Assembly (NCBI RefSeq): GCF_034059295.1 | Contig: NZ_CP139141.1 | Span: forward strand, 5,501,001 to 5,565,000 | Direction of reading: 5' to 3' | DNA: 64,000 nt | Source of the DNA: Pseudomonas sp. HR96 | Lineage (GTDB): Bacteria; Pseudomonadota; Gammaproteobacteria; Pseudomonadales; Pseudomonadaceae | Shown: one piece after another, positions 20,874 through 30,892 of the stretch | How the letters are laid out: each line of letters starts with the position of its first letter | Numbering within the stretch: position 1 is the first letter of the stretch | Notes under the pieces: model-generated | The model's input: the letters and a program-made list of their open reading frames with translations, nothing else | Told to the model about the DNA's origin: nothing | Databases searched by the model: none | Position numbers and translations under genes: made by a program

Positions 20874-21854
20874 ATGAGAGCAGTGTTGTGCAAAGCCTTC
20901 GGTCCTGCCGAGAATCTTGTGCTGCAAGACATGCCCGAGCTCGAAGCCAGGAGCAACGAGATCGTGCTCGACGTGCATGCCGCCGGGGTCAATTTCCCCG
21001 ACACGCTGATCATCGAGGGCAAGTACCAATTCAAGCCCCCCTTGCCCTTCTCTCCCGGCGGCGAAGCGGCGGGAGTGGTCAGCAGCGTTGGCGCCAAGGC
21101 GGGGCAGTTCCAGATCGGTGACCGCGTCATGGCCCTGACCGGCTGGGGCAGTTTCGCCGAACAAGTGGCGGTGCCGGCCTATAACGTCCTGCCCATGCCG
21201 GCCGGCATGGATTTCACCACCGCCGCCGCCTTCAGCATGACCTACGGCACCTCGATGCATGCGCTCAAGCAACGCGGCCAGTTGCAGCCGGGTGAAACCT
21301 TGCTGGTGCTCGGCGCCGGGGGCGGCGTGGGCCTGGCCGCCGTGGAAATCGGCAAGGCCATGGGGGCACGGGTGATCGCCGCCGCGAGCAGCTCCGAAAA
21401 GCTCGCCCTGGCCAAGGCTGCCGGCGCCGATGAGTTGATCAACTACCGCGAATGCCACCTCAAGGACGAGCTCAAACGGTTGACCCAGGGCAACGGTGTC
21501 GATGTGATCTACGACCCGGTCGGCGGCGAGCTGTTCGAGCCCGCTGTACGCTCGCTGGCCTGGAATGGCCGCCTGCTGGTGGTCGGCTTCGCCAGCGGCA
21601 CCATCCCCCAGCTGGCGGCCAACCTGGTGCTGCTCAAGGGCGCGGCGGTGCTTGGCGTCTTCTGGGGCGCCTTCGCCCAGCGTCAGCCGGCGGACAATGC
21701 CAGCAACTTTCAGCAACTCTTTGCCTGGTATGCAGAGGGCAAGCTCAAGCCGCGGGTGTCCCGTGTCTACCCGCTGGAGCAGGCGGGTCAGGCCGTCGCC
21801 GACCTCGCGCAACGGCGGGCGGTGGGCAAGCTGGTGGTTCGGGTCCGCGACTGA
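20874..21854 (+). CDS. NADPH:quinone oxidoreductase family protein (zinc-free MDR)
   Basis: A 326-residue medium-chain dehydrogenase/reductase. It has the N-terminal GroES-like domain (AAGVNFPDTLIIEGKYQF; GGEAAGVVSSVGAKAGQFQI) and a Rossmann nucleotide site (LLVLGAGGGVGLAAVEIGKA). No zinc-binding cysteine cluster is seen, so it groups with quinone-oxidoreductase-type enzymes. Start ATG at 20874 follows AAAGGAATAG. The frame is open upstream but without family sequence. Confidence 0.87.
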   Translation: MRAVLCKAFGPAENLVLQDMPELEARSNEIVLDVHAAGVNFPDTLIIEGKYQFKPPLPFSPGGEAAGVVSSVGAKAGQFQIGDRVMALTGWGSFAEQVAVPAYNVLPMPAGMDFTTAAAFSMTYGTSMHALKQRGQLQPGETLLVLGAGGGVGLAAVEIGKAMGARVIAAASSSEKLALAKAAGADELINYRECHLKDELKRLTQGNGVDVIYDPVGGELFEPAVRSLAWNGRLLVVGFASGTIPQLAANLVLLKGAAVLGVFWGAFAQRQPADNASNFQQLFAWYAEGKLKPRVSRVYPLEQAGQAVADLAQRRAVGKLVVRVRD

Positions 21855-21945
21855 AAGACCCGGGGTCAAAGCAACGCTTCCAAGTGCCCTGCTTGCCCGA
21901 GCTGAGCTCAACTGGTGCTCCCACGACCACCGACGAGCACCGCCC

Positions 21946-23079
21946 ATGACCATTTTCACCGTTTACTTCTGCGGCACCGGCTCCACCCGCTTCGATGCTG
22001 CCCATCCCGACTACTGGGATGGCGAGCTGGTGTCGACCCTGGCCAACCACACCGAAGGCCATGAGTTCGCCCACTGGGTCGTGCTGGACGGCCCAGGCAG
22101 CGGCAACCTGCAGGCGGACGAGCTGACCGTTGAGTCGAAGAACCACCCTTATGCCGGCGTCGCCTTTGGCAAGGGATGGCAGAGCAACATCGCGCACGCG
22201 CTGAATATCATGAAAGGCCGCTTCGACTGGCAGCGCACCGTGCTGACCCAGGCCGACTACGAGAACCTCAAGAATCATGGGGTGGCCATCGACGACGTCG
22301 AGATCAGCGGCAGCTTCTGGTCGCGGGTGTACGACTACGGCGAGCGCAAGATCAACCAGCAGCAGCTGCAGAAGCAGCTGGTGGCCATCCACCGCAAGGG
22401 CGCAATCATTCCCACGCAGGTCAACCTGGTGGGCTGGAGCCGTGGCGGCATCAGCTGCCATATGCTGGCCAACGCGATGCTGCTCGACCCGCAATTGCGC
22501 GATATTCCAGTGAATATCTTCACCATCGACCCGGTGCCCGGGCCGCTGAATTTCCAGATCGACAAGACCCGGCTTGGCGCCAATGTGCGCGAGTACGTCG
22601 GCTTTTATGCCCGCGACGAGCGCTCGAAAACCTTTGCCAGCGTCATCCCGATCACCCAGGCGCAGACGCGCACCTCGATCTTCCCCATGCCGGGGCGCCA
22701 CGCCACCCTGGTGGGCAACGCCTCGCGCAACGGTGCTCAGGGCCCGGCCCTGCTCAAGGAGCCTGGGCGGCTGGTTCGCCATTTTGCCGAAACCTGCCTG
22801 ACGCGGTGGGGTGTGGCGCTGCGCAAGTGCCTGAACCTGACCGATGCCGATGTGCGCGCCGCCCACCAGCAGATGCTCGCCGACCAGCCGATCTATGCCG
22901 CCATGCGCAGCCATACCTATCTGGGCATCGCCGAGGAGGACGCTGGGCAACGGCGGGTGGTGCTGGGCGAATACACCACGCGCTTCGACAAGCTCAGCGG
23001 CGCGTCATGGCGACCGCAGGTTGGCCTGGCTGTGGGGCTGGAGGCCGGCATCGAGCACTATGGCGAGCTGTCACACTGA
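21946..23079 (+). CDS. Putative alpha/beta-hydrolase (GWSRGG lipase-like), function unknown
   Basis: A 377-residue protein I cannot place in a named family. A nucleophile elbow is clear in VNLVGWSRGGISCHMLANA (Ser165). A candidate acid is Asp195 in IFTIDPVPGP, and a candidate base is His252 in MPGRHATLVGNAS. The order Ser-Asp-His fits an alpha/beta hydrolase or lipase. The N-terminus has FTVYFCGTGSTRFD, like some large DUF2235-type or effector-type hydrolases. No signal peptide or membrane helix is seen and no partner gene is adjacent. The start at 21946 is the only ATG near the beginning of the conserved part, with a weak ribosome site. Confidence 0.7.
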   Translation: MTIFTVYFCGTGSTRFDAAHPDYWDGELVSTLANHTEGHEFAHWVVLDGPGSGNLQADELTVESKNHPYAGVAFGKGWQSNIAHALNIMKGRFDWQRTVLTQADYENLKNHGVAIDDVEISGSFWSRVYDYGERKINQQQLQKQLVAIHRKGAIIPTQVNLVGWSRGGISCHMLANAMLLDPQLRDIPVNIFTIDPVPGPLNFQIDKTRLGANVREYVGFYARDERSKTFASVIPITQAQTRTSIFPMPGRHATLVGNASRNGAQGPALLKEPGRLVRHFAETCLTRWGVALRKCLNLTDADVRAAHQQMLADQPIYAAMRSHTYLGIAEEDAGQRRVVLGEYTTRFDKLSGASWRPQVGLAVGLEAGIEHYGELSH

Positions 23080-23083
23080 GCAC

Positions 23084-23728
23084 TCATGGGCAGGAATGGC
23101 AACGCTTGATGCGCGCTTCCAGATTGCGATCGGGCATGGCATGGCTGCGCAGGGCGGCGATGGTCTGTTCGACGTAATCCAGGGTCGTGCCGTAGCGGCC
23201 GCTGGCGCTGGCCAGAATCTGGCTGAGCAAGTTGTCGGGCAGGTTGCCCGCATAGCTGGGCAAGTGGCGCTCCAGCACGAAGCCCAGCGCCTGAACCTTG
23301 CTGCCGTCATCGAGACGGCAATTGAGCCAATGCGGCCGGTAGGAAGGATACGGCATCTCGCGCTTCCACAGCGCCACCAGCGAGCACTCCAGCTGGTCTT
23401 CCGGCAGCCGATAGGCAAACCCGCTGCATGAACCGCCCCGATCCAGGCCGAACACCAGGCCTGGGCACTCCGGGGTACCGCGGTGCTCGTGGGACCACAA
23501 GTACAAGCCGCGATGGTAGCCGTGTACTCGAGCGCGACGACGCTCGACCGCCGAGCATTCCGGGCGCCAGATCAGCGAACCGTAGGCGAACAGCCAGACC
23601 GGGCCGCCGTGATGCCGGCGCATGGTACTTTCGATCGAGTGCGTCAGCTGTTCATCGGTCAGTTGCGGGCCGAGGTCCAGCGACGGTGGATAGACAACAT
23701 TGAGATCTGCTATTTCAAGCGCCGACAT
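23084..23728 (-). CDS. Gamma-glutamylcyclotransferase, ChaC type
   Basis: A 214-residue cytoplasmic enzyme that degrades glutathione to 5-oxoproline and Cys-Gly. The nucleotide-like cyclotransferase motif is VWLFAYGSLIWRPE, followed by VHGYHRGLYLWSHEHRGTPE and GLVFGLDRGGSCSGFAYRLP. The chosen start is MSALEIADLNVVYPP; an in-frame upstream start would add 14 unlikely residues. It is convergent with the putative hydrolase, whose stop lies 4 bases away. Confidence 0.88.
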   Translation of the reverse strand: MSALEIADLNVVYPPSLDLGPQLTDEQLTHSIESTMRRHHGGPVWLFAYGSLIWRPECSAVERRRARVHGYHRGLYLWSHEHRGTPECPGLVFGLDRGGSCSGFAYRLPEDQLECSLVALWKREMPYPSYRPHWLNCRLDDGSKVQALGFVLERHLPSYAGNLPDNLLSQILASASGRYGTTLDYVEQTIAALRSHAMPDRNLEARIKRCHSCP

Positions 23729-24102
23729 AGTAGTCGCCTGGCTTCCCCGTGAATGACCTGCGCCACGCACTACCTGTTCGTTAAATCCGAGCTTGGTTCA
23801 ACCTACGGCAAATTGCCGCAGGAAAACAAGCCTTTGCGACGACTGGCGAGCTCATCGCCGATCATTTGCAACATTCTCCAAGTTGCCATGCACCCAATTG
23901 GGCAACTTGCCAGCGACAGCGCACCGAATGGAGCCAGGCCGGGGAAAGTTGCACTAAAAAGTGCATAAGCTTAGATCCCACATATAACGGCGAATTTTCC
24001 TACAAGCCATGTCGAAATAGCTGATTGCCGAGCAGGCCTCGAATCGGAGAAAAAGGTCGGCTAGACCGATCCATTCCCATTCCGCTTGCCAAGGCCGTAC
24101 CT
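23729..24102. promoter_or_regulatory. Divergent intergenic region with GGCAA/TTGCC inverted repeats
   Basis: A 374-base, comparatively AT-rich gap between divergent chaC and the outer-membrane protein gene. It holds a palindrome CGGCAAATTGCCG (23806-23818), an inverted repeat CAAGTTGCC...GGCAACTTG (23879-23887 and 23901-23909), a further AAGTTGC (23946-23952), and GCACT-AAAA-AGTGC (23951-23964). These look like operator sites for one regulator. The short ORF across it has no coding signature. Confidence 0.5.
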
Positions 24103-24576
24103 ATGCTCCGAAAACTCCTGCCGTTGCCGTCCGCCGCGCTCGTCGCGCTCGCCGTCCAAGCGCCCACCGCTCAGGCGAGCGACGAACACTGGTACGTGCA
24201 AGCCAGTGTCCACACCAGCCATTTCGCCAACAACGATAATTACAACAATCGGCAGGATCTGTTCGGGCTTGAGCGCAACCGGGCCGATAAGCTCATCTAC
24301 GGTGCCGCCACCTTTCGCAATTCGTTCTCGCAGCGCTCGCACTATGCCTACGTCGGCAAGCGCTTCGACGCCAGCGGGCTGCCGCTGTACGCCAAACTGA
24401 GCGGTGGATTGGTGCACGGTTATCGCGGCGAGTACCGCGACAAGATCCCGCTGAACCGTTTTGGGGTGGCGCCCGCAGTCATTCCTGCGGTGGGCGCCAA
24501 TCTGGGGCCGGTGGGGGTCGAATGGGTGCTGCTCGGCTTTGCCGCGACCATGGTCAATGTCGGCGTGAAATTCTAG
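24103..24576 (+). CDS. Small outer-membrane beta-barrel-like protein
   Basis: A 157-residue protein with a signal peptide (MLRKLLPLPSAALVALAVQA, cleavage likely after AQA) and a mature part of alternating hydrophobic and aromatic residues ending in VNVGVKF, typical of an outer-membrane barrel. Segments include EHWYVQASVHTSHFANND and YAYVGKRFDASGLPLYAKLS. Similar Pseudomonas proteins have been labelled sn-glycerol-3-phosphate transporter without evidence I can see; I treat function as unknown. Its TAG and the stop of the convergent reductase share the palindrome CTAG. Confidence 0.7.
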   Translation: MLRKLLPLPSAALVALAVQAPTAQASDEHWYVQASVHTSHFANNDNYNNRQDLFGLERNRADKLIYGAATFRNSFSQRSHYAYVGKRFDASGLPLYAKLSGGLVHGYRGEYRDKIPLNRFGVAPAVIPAVGANLGPVGVEWVLLGFAATMVNVGVKF

Positions 24577-25541
24577 GGGCGCGGGGCGTAGGCGAACACG
24601 TCGGCGCGCATCTGATGCGCATCCATGCCCGCCGCCACCAGGGCGTCCAGCGTCCCATAGACCATGGCCGGCGAGCCGCTGGCGTAGACGTGCACCTGGG
24701 ACAGGTCGGCAATGTCCTCGCTGACCGCTTCATGCAGCATGCCGCACCGCCCTTCCCAGCCGCACAGGTCGCTGACCACCTGATGCAGGAACAGGTTGGG
24801 CACCCGCTTCCACTCGTCCCAGTGCTCCAGCCGGTAGAAATCCTCAGGCCGCCGGGCGCCCCAGTACAGGTGCACCGGGTACTTGAAGCCCGCTGCGCGG
24901 CAATGCTCGATCAGCGCATGCATCTGCGCCATACCGGTGCCGGCGGCGATCAGCACCAGCGGCCCGGCCGGCAGCTGCGCCAGATGGGTATCGCCGAACG
25001 GCATTTCGATGCGGGCGATACCGTCGCGCTGCAATTGGGTAATCAACTCCCGGGAACTGTCCTCACGCACCAGGATGTGCAGCTCCAGATCGCGGCCGCC
25101 GTGAGGGGCCGAGGCCAGCGAGAACGCCGACTTCTCGCCGTTGTCCCGCTCGATCATCAGGTATTGCCCGGCGTGGTAGCGCGGTGGCTTGCCGGCCGGC
25201 GCGCGCAAGCGCACGCGCCAGACATCGCCACCCACCTCCAGGCACTCGCTGACTTGGCAGGCCATGCGCCGCACCGGCAGCTCCCCCGGAGCGAGCACGC
25301 CGTCCCAGAGCAATTCGCAGTCCTCCAGAGGTTCGGCGATGCAGGTATAGACCTCCCCATGGGTGTGCACCTGGCCCTCCTGGCGCACGCTTCCCGCCAC
25401 CAGCAGCGCCGCGCAGACGTGGCAGTTGCCGTTGCGGCAGCTCTGCGGGCAGTCGTGCCCGGAACGCTGGGCAGCCGCCAGGATCCGTTCGCCCGGCTCG
25501 GTCTGCAATACGGTGCCCGAAGGCTGCAAGGTCACGCGCAT
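24573..25541 (-). CDS. 2Fe-2S ferredoxin/FAD-dependent oxidoreductase (AscD/Fre-like)
   Basis: A 322-residue electron-transfer protein. An N-terminal plant-type ferredoxin domain carries the CPQSCRNGNCHVC cluster plus a fourth cysteine in GEVYTCIAEP. It is followed by an FAD domain (GQYLMIERD; SAFSLASAPHG) and an NAD(P)H domain (VLIAAGTGMAQMHALIEHC). It resembles CDP-6-deoxy-delta-3,4-glucoseen reductase, and the annotation name usually follows that, though the real substrate is unknown. It overlaps ubiD by one base (TGATG). E. coli also has a flavin reductase (fre) next to ubiD. Confidence 0.85.
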   Translation of the reverse strand: MRVTLQPSGTVLQTEPGERILAAAQRSGHDCPQSCRNGNCHVCAALLVAGSVRQEGQVHTHGEVYTCIAEPLEDCELLWDGVLAPGELPVRRMACQVSECLEVGGDVWRVRLRAPAGKPPRYHAGQYLMIERDNGEKSAFSLASAPHGGRDLELHILVREDSSRELITQLQRDGIARIEMPFGDTHLAQLPAGPLVLIAAGTGMAQMHALIEHCRAAGFKYPVHLYWGARRPEDFYRLEHWDEWKRVPNLFLHQVVSDLCGWEGRCGMLHEAVSEDIADLSQVHVYASGSPAMVYGTLDALVAAGMDAHQMRADVFAYAPRP

Positions 25542-27007
25542 CAGTCTATTCCCAACTGGTTCCACAGCTCATCGATGCGCCGGGTCACCGCTTCGTCCTT
25601 GACGATGACGCGGCCCCACTCGCGGGTGGTCTCGCCGGGCCACTTGTGCGTGGCATCCAGGCCCATCTTCGAACCCAGCCCGGACACCGGCGAGGCGAAG
25701 TCCAGGTAGTCGATCGGCGTGTTGTCGATCATCACCGTGTCGCGCTTGGGGTCCATGCGCGTGGTGATAGCCCAGATCACGTCGTTCCAGTCGCGGGCAT
25801 TGATGTCGTCGTCGGTGACGATCACGAACTTGGTGTACATGAACTGGCGCAGGAACGACCAGACCCCCAGCATCACCCGCTTGGCGTGGCCCGGGTACTG
25901 CTTTTTCATGGTCACCACTGCCATGCGATAGGAGCAACCCTCCGGCGGCAGGTAGAAATCGGTGATCTCGGGAAACTGCTTCTGCAGGATCGGCACGAAC
26001 ACTTCATTCAAGGCCACGCCAAGAATCGCCGGCTCATCCGGCGGCCGGCCGGTGTAGGTGCTGTGATAGATCGGCTTGATACGGTGGGTGATGCGCTCGA
26101 CGGTGAACACCGGGAAGCTGTCCACTTCATTGTAGTAGCCGGTGTGGTCGCCATACGGGCCTTCCGGAGCCATTTCGCCGGGATGGATCACCCCTTCGAG
26201 GATGATCTCGGCGGTGGCTGGCACCTGCAGGTCATTGCCACGGCATTTGACCAGCTCGGTACGGTTGCCGCGCAACAAGCCGGCGAAGGCGTATTCCGAC
26301 AGGCTGTCCGGCACCGGGGTGACCGCGCCGAGGATGGTCGCAGGGTCCGCGCCCAGCGCCACCGACACTGGAAACGGCTGGCCAGGGTGTTTCTCGCACC
26401 ACTCGCGGTAATCCAGCGCGCCGCCACGATGGCTCAACCAGCGCATGATCACCTTGTTGCGGGCAATCACTTGCTGGCGGTAGATGCCCAGGTTCTGCCG
26501 TTCCTTGTTCGGCCCCTTGGTCACCGTCAGGCCCCAGGTGATCAGCGGCGCCACGTCGCCCGGCCAGCAGTGCTGCACCGGCAGCATGCCGAGGTCGACG
26601 TCGTCGCCCTCGATGACGATCTCCTGGCAAGCCGCGTCCTTTACCACCTTGGGCGCCATGGCAATGATCTTCTTGAAGATCGGCAGCTTCGACCAGGCGT
26701 CCTTGAGCCCCTTGGGCGGCTCCGGCTCCTTGAGAAAAGCCAGCAGCTTGCCGATCTCGCGCAGCTCGGAAACGTCCTCGGCGCCCATACCCAGCGCCAC
26801 CCGCCCAGGGGTACCGAACAGGTTGCCCAGCACGGGGATATCAAAGCCGGTGGGCTTCTCGAACAGCAGCGCCGGGCCCTTGGCGCGCAGGGTGCGGTCG
26901 CAGACTTCGGTCATTTCCAGCACAGGGGAAATCGGCACCTGGATGCGCTTCAACTCGCCGCGCTGCTCCAGCTGCTGCACGAAATCCCGAAGATCCTTGA
27001 ATTTCAT
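25541..27007 (-). CDS. ubiD: 4-hydroxy-3-polyprenylbenzoate decarboxylase
   Basis: A 488-residue prenylated-FMN-dependent decarboxylase in ubiquinone synthesis. Family segments are [18 protein letters not shown] at the start, [20 protein letters not shown] for the prFMN and metal-binding region, and [20 protein letters not shown] near the C-terminus. The start MKFKDLRDF matches the family length; an ATG four codons upstream is possible, and neither has a strong ribosome site. It is cotranscribed with the downstream reductase. Confidence 0.93.
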   Translation of the reverse strand: MKFKDLRDFVQQLEQRGELKRIQVPISPVLEMTEVCDRTLRAKGPALLFEKPTGFDIPVLGNLFGTPGRVALGMGAEDVSELREIGKLLAFLKEPEPPKGLKDAWSKLPIFKKIIAMAPKVVKDAACQEIVIEGDDVDLGMLPVQHCWPGDVAPLITWGLTVTKGPNKERQNLGIYRQQVIARNKVIMRWLSHRGGALDYREWCEKHPGQPFPVSVALGADPATILGAVTPVPDSLSEYAFAGLLRGNRTELVKCRGNDLQVPATAEIILEGVIHPGEMAPEGPYGDHTGYYNEVDSFPVFTVERITHRIKPIYHSTYTGRPPDEPAILGVALNEVFVPILQKQFPEITDFYLPPEGCSYRMAVVTMKKQYPGHAKRVMLGVWSFLRQFMYTKFVIVTDDDINARDWNDVIWAITTRMDPKRDTVMIDNTPIDYLDFASPVSGLGSKMGLDATHKWPGETTREWGRVIVKDEAVTRRIDELWNQLGID

Positions 27008-27080
27008 CGACCACGCCATTCAATCAAATAGGTGGACATCGTACCTGATGCGAGGCGGCGGCCCCAAGCCAAGGTGCGGG

Positions 27081-27698
27081 TCAGGAGCTTTCAGGCAGGT
27101 TTTCACCCTGAGGACTGTGCGTAGGTAAAAAATCCACAAACGGCCGGTGCGGCTCCTGGCCACAAGCCAGCAGCACATCCGCCCAGGAGTCGGACAGCTG
27201 CTGCAGCAAGGCTCGACGCTCGTTCCAGGACACCTTGCCGCTGACAAACGCACGATTGAGGGCCCAGTCGACCCCGCCGAACTCGTCGCCTGCAGCGGGT
27301 GGCCGATGCTGATCCAGGAGGTTCTGACAGGTGCGGGCAAGCGGCGCCCTCAGGCGCTGCTCGCGGCCCTGGGGCGCATAGACAGAAATCAGCGGAAGCA
27401 TGATATCCACGTAGGGCGGATGGCCGTTCTCGAGCGGCCAAGGCTCATATCGCCAACGCTGCAGGATGCGCCTGAAGTCGCGTGCCAACTCAGGATCCTC
27501 GCTGCCCAGCATGGACACGTAGGTCACCTCCCCATCCGCCATCACCCTGTATTCGAGGGTAACCATGCCGACCCGGTGGACGCCGTAGACCTTTTTGAGC
27601 TGATCGACAGTACCGCTTCTGGGTTTCAGATAGAAATCAGCGTGCGCCAGCGGCGCCATCAGCAGCGCTCCGACGACCCATGCAATCGAGCTTTTCAT
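27081..27698 (-). CDS. Secreted protein with a TonB C-terminal-like domain, function unknown
   Basis: A 205-residue protein with a signal peptide (MKSSIAWVVGALLMAPLAHA). Residues about 40-95 (GMVTLEYRVMADGEVTYVSM, then DFRRILQRWRYEPWPLENGH) follow the TonB C-terminal domain pattern of a beta hairpin, helix and RWR[YF]xP strand. It lacks the N-terminal membrane anchor and proline-rich spacer of TonB, so it is not an energy transducer. The C-terminal half is unrecognised. Confidence 0.6.
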   Translation of the reverse strand: MKSSIAWVVGALLMAPLAHADFYLKPRSGTVDQLKKVYGVHRVGMVTLEYRVMADGEVTYVSMLGSEDPELARDFRRILQRWRYEPWPLENGHPPYVDIMLPLISVYAPQGREQRLRAPLARTCQNLLDQHRPPAAGDEFGGVDWALNRAFVSGKVSWNERRALLQQLSDSWADVLLACGQEPHRPFVDFLPTHSPQGENLPESS

Positions 27699-27862
27699 CC
27701 CATGACTCTCCCGTGTTCAACGAAGAAGCAGGGTGACGCTTGCGATGATGGCCGGACAGTCAGGCGCCTCCGAAAAGCCTGTAGGAAGATTCCTGCAATG
27801 AGCGGCAGCAGAAACAACAATGGCGCCACATGGGCGCCATTGCTGAAGTCAGGAAAACCGAC

Positions 27863-29122
<1,260 letters not shown>

Positions 29123-29319
29123 AGGGGAATGACGTAATCGTGTATGGAGGGGAGAAATTAAGCTTTGGGCTTAATGAGGCCGCGCCGCAGAGAAGGCGAC
29201 AGGATCGCGTACTTGTTCGAGTAGGAGTGCGTCGGCGACGGCTTGCAGGGGGCACTGGAGAAACAAGCGCGAGGCCGAATGTACCACCTCGATTTCCGGG
29301 AGTCTAGTCATGCCCCCAG

Positions 29320-29342
29320 AAAAAACCCCGCAAGGTGCGGGG
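29320..29342 (-). terminator. Rho-independent terminator of trxA
   Basis: On the minus strand, stem CCCCGCA (29342-29336), loop CCT, stem TGCGGGG (29332-29326), then six T. It begins 13 bases after the trxA stop codon. A four-T run on the other side makes it partly bidirectional. Confidence 0.9.
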
Positions 29343-29354
29343 TTTTGTAACAGC

Positions 29355-29684
29355 TTAAATATTGGCGTCGAGGAACGCCTGCAGCTGCGATTTCGACAGG
29401 GCGCCGACCTTGGTCGCCTCGACGTTGCCGTTCTTGAACAGCATCAGCGTAGGGATACCACGCACGCCATGCTTGGCCGGGGTTTCCTGGTTCTCGTCGA
29501 TGTTCAGCTTGGCGATGGTGAGTTTGCCATCGTAGTGGCTGGCCAGGTCGTCCAATACCGGGGCGATCATCTTGCAGGGGCCGCACCACTCAGCCCAGTA
29601 GTCAACGAGCACAGGGCCGCTAGCCTTCAGTACATCCTGCTCGAAGCTGGCGTCGCTAACGTGCTTGATAAGATCGTTGCTCAT
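29355..29684 (-). CDS. trxA: Thioredoxin 1
   Basis: A 109-residue cytoplasmic thiol-disulfide reductant. The active site is [10 protein letters not shown] with Cys34 and Cys37. The cis-proline loop is [14 protein letters not shown]. The start [11 protein letters not shown] is preceded by GGAGACCCTCC; an upstream in-frame ATG at 29720 would add 12 residues not found in the family. In P. aeruginosa ppx follows directly on the other side; here an ABC operon intervenes. Confidence 0.96.
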   Translation of the reverse strand: MSNDLIKHVSDASFEQDVLKASGPVLVDYWAEWCGPCKMIAPVLDDLASHYDGKLTIAKLNIDENQETPAKHGVRGIPTLMLFKNGNVEATKVGALSKSQLQAFLDANI

Positions 29685-30077
29685 GGAGGGTCTCCGTTTG
29701 GAATCTGGAAAAAACTGCACACATCATAGCTGGCTGCGCCATGTACAGGAAGCCAGCCTTGATTGACTGTCACTATAGACGTTGGTGATTTTACTTATGT
29801 TCCATTTAATGGGTGGCCCCGGCTGCCGGCGCACCGATACGAGGCGTACGCACGGGTTTGGCGCGGCCACATGCGCCGCAATCGATCAGCTGCCGATACC
29901 GTGGCGCGCGCCTCGAAGGGTAGGTGCAGGCCAGGGCCGCTCCCGTGTTGATTGCAGTAGGTACTTCGGGCGTGCGAGGGGGCGCAGCCACCCAGAGGCC
30001 GCAGGCCAGTTTGGCATGGGCCGTGCAATAGCCCGGTGCACCGGGGTCGACCACGACCCGCCCCACTGGAGAATGTC
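29685..30077. other. 393-base non-coding region between trxA and ABC operon
   Basis: Divergent intergenic region. It starts with an AT-richer stretch that should hold the trxA promoter on the minus strand. Further right are a 14-base palindrome CCCGGTGCACCGGG (30032-30045) and an adjoining inverted repeat GGTCG-ACCA-CGACC (30045-30058), just upstream of the ABC operon and possibly regulatory. Short ORFs on both strands show no recognisable protein. Confidence 0.45.
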
Positions 30078-30863
30078 ATGATGACCCGCCGCCTCGCCCT
30101 GCTCGCCGGCCTGCTCGCCAGCCTGCTGCTCAGCCAAGCCCCTGCTCACGCCGATGGCCTGGCCGACATCGTCAGCCGGGGCACGCTGAAGGTCGCGGTA
30201 CCCCAGGACTTCCCGCCCTTCGGCTCGATCGGCCCGGACATGCAGCCTCGCGGCCTGGACATCGACACCGCGCGGCTGATCGCCGACCAGCTGCAGGTCA
30301 AGCTGCAGCTGACCCCGGTCAATAGCACCAACCGCATTCCATTCCTCACCACCGGCAAGGTCGACCTGGTGATCTCCAGCCTGGGCAAGAACCCCGAACG
30401 CGAACAGGTCATCGACTTTTCCCGCGCCTACGCGCCCTTCTACCTGGCGGTTTTCGGTCCGCCCGAGGCGCCGATTGCAGCGCTCGACGACCTCAAAGGC
30501 AAGACCATCAGCGTCACCCGTGGCGCCATCGAGGACATCGAGCTGAGCAAGGTCGCCCCCGCCGACGCCACCATCAAGCGCTTCGAGGACAACAACTCGA
30601 CCATCGCGGCCTACCTGGCCGGGCAGGTCGACCTGATCGCCAGCGGCAACGTGGTCATGGTGGCCATCGCGCAGAAGAACCCCAAGCGGTTGCCGGCGCT
30701 CAAGGTCAAGCTCAAGGATTCGCCGGTGTACGTGGGGGTGAACAAGAACGAGCCGCAGCTGCTGGCCAAGGTCAACGAGATACTGGAGCAGGCCAAGGCC
30801 GACGGTCGCCTGGAAAAGAATTCGCAAACCTGGCTCAAGCAACCACTGCCGGCTGACCTGTGA
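30078..30863 (+). CDS. Amino-acid ABC transporter substrate-binding protein
   Basis: A 261-residue periplasmic binding protein of solute-binding family 3. The signal peptide is MMTRRLALLAGLLASLLLSQ with cleavage near AHA. The mature part has GTLKVAVPQDFPPFGSIGP, QPRGLDIDTARLIADQL and DLVISSLGKNPEREQVIDFS. Polar amino acids are the usual ligands; the exact one is not readable. The ATG at 30078 has GGAG six bases upstream. It is the first gene of a four-gene operon. Confidence 0.9.
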   Translation: MMTRRLALLAGLLASLLLSQAPAHADGLADIVSRGTLKVAVPQDFPPFGSIGPDMQPRGLDIDTARLIADQLQVKLQLTPVNSTNRIPFLTTGKVDLVISSLGKNPEREQVIDFSRAYAPFYLAVFGPPEAPIAALDDLKGKTISVTRGAIEDIELSKVAPADATIKRFEDNNSTIAAYLAGQVDLIASGNVVMVAIAQKNPKRLPALKVKLKDSPVYVGVNKNEPQLLAKVNEILEQAKADGRLEKNSQTWLKQPLPADL

Positions 30864-30892
30864 CCTCTCACCTCTGACCCGGCGGACACGAC

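Noticed and set aside
23753..23968. 71-codon ORF in the chaC/OMP intergenic region
   Set aside because: Composition and codon use are not coding-like and the stretch is filled with inverted repeats that look regulatory.
29795..30079. Minus-strand ORFs of 86-94 codons between trxA and the ABC operon
   Set aside because: No family resemblance, no good ribosome site, and their plus-strand counterparts look equally open; probably chance in GC-rich spacer.
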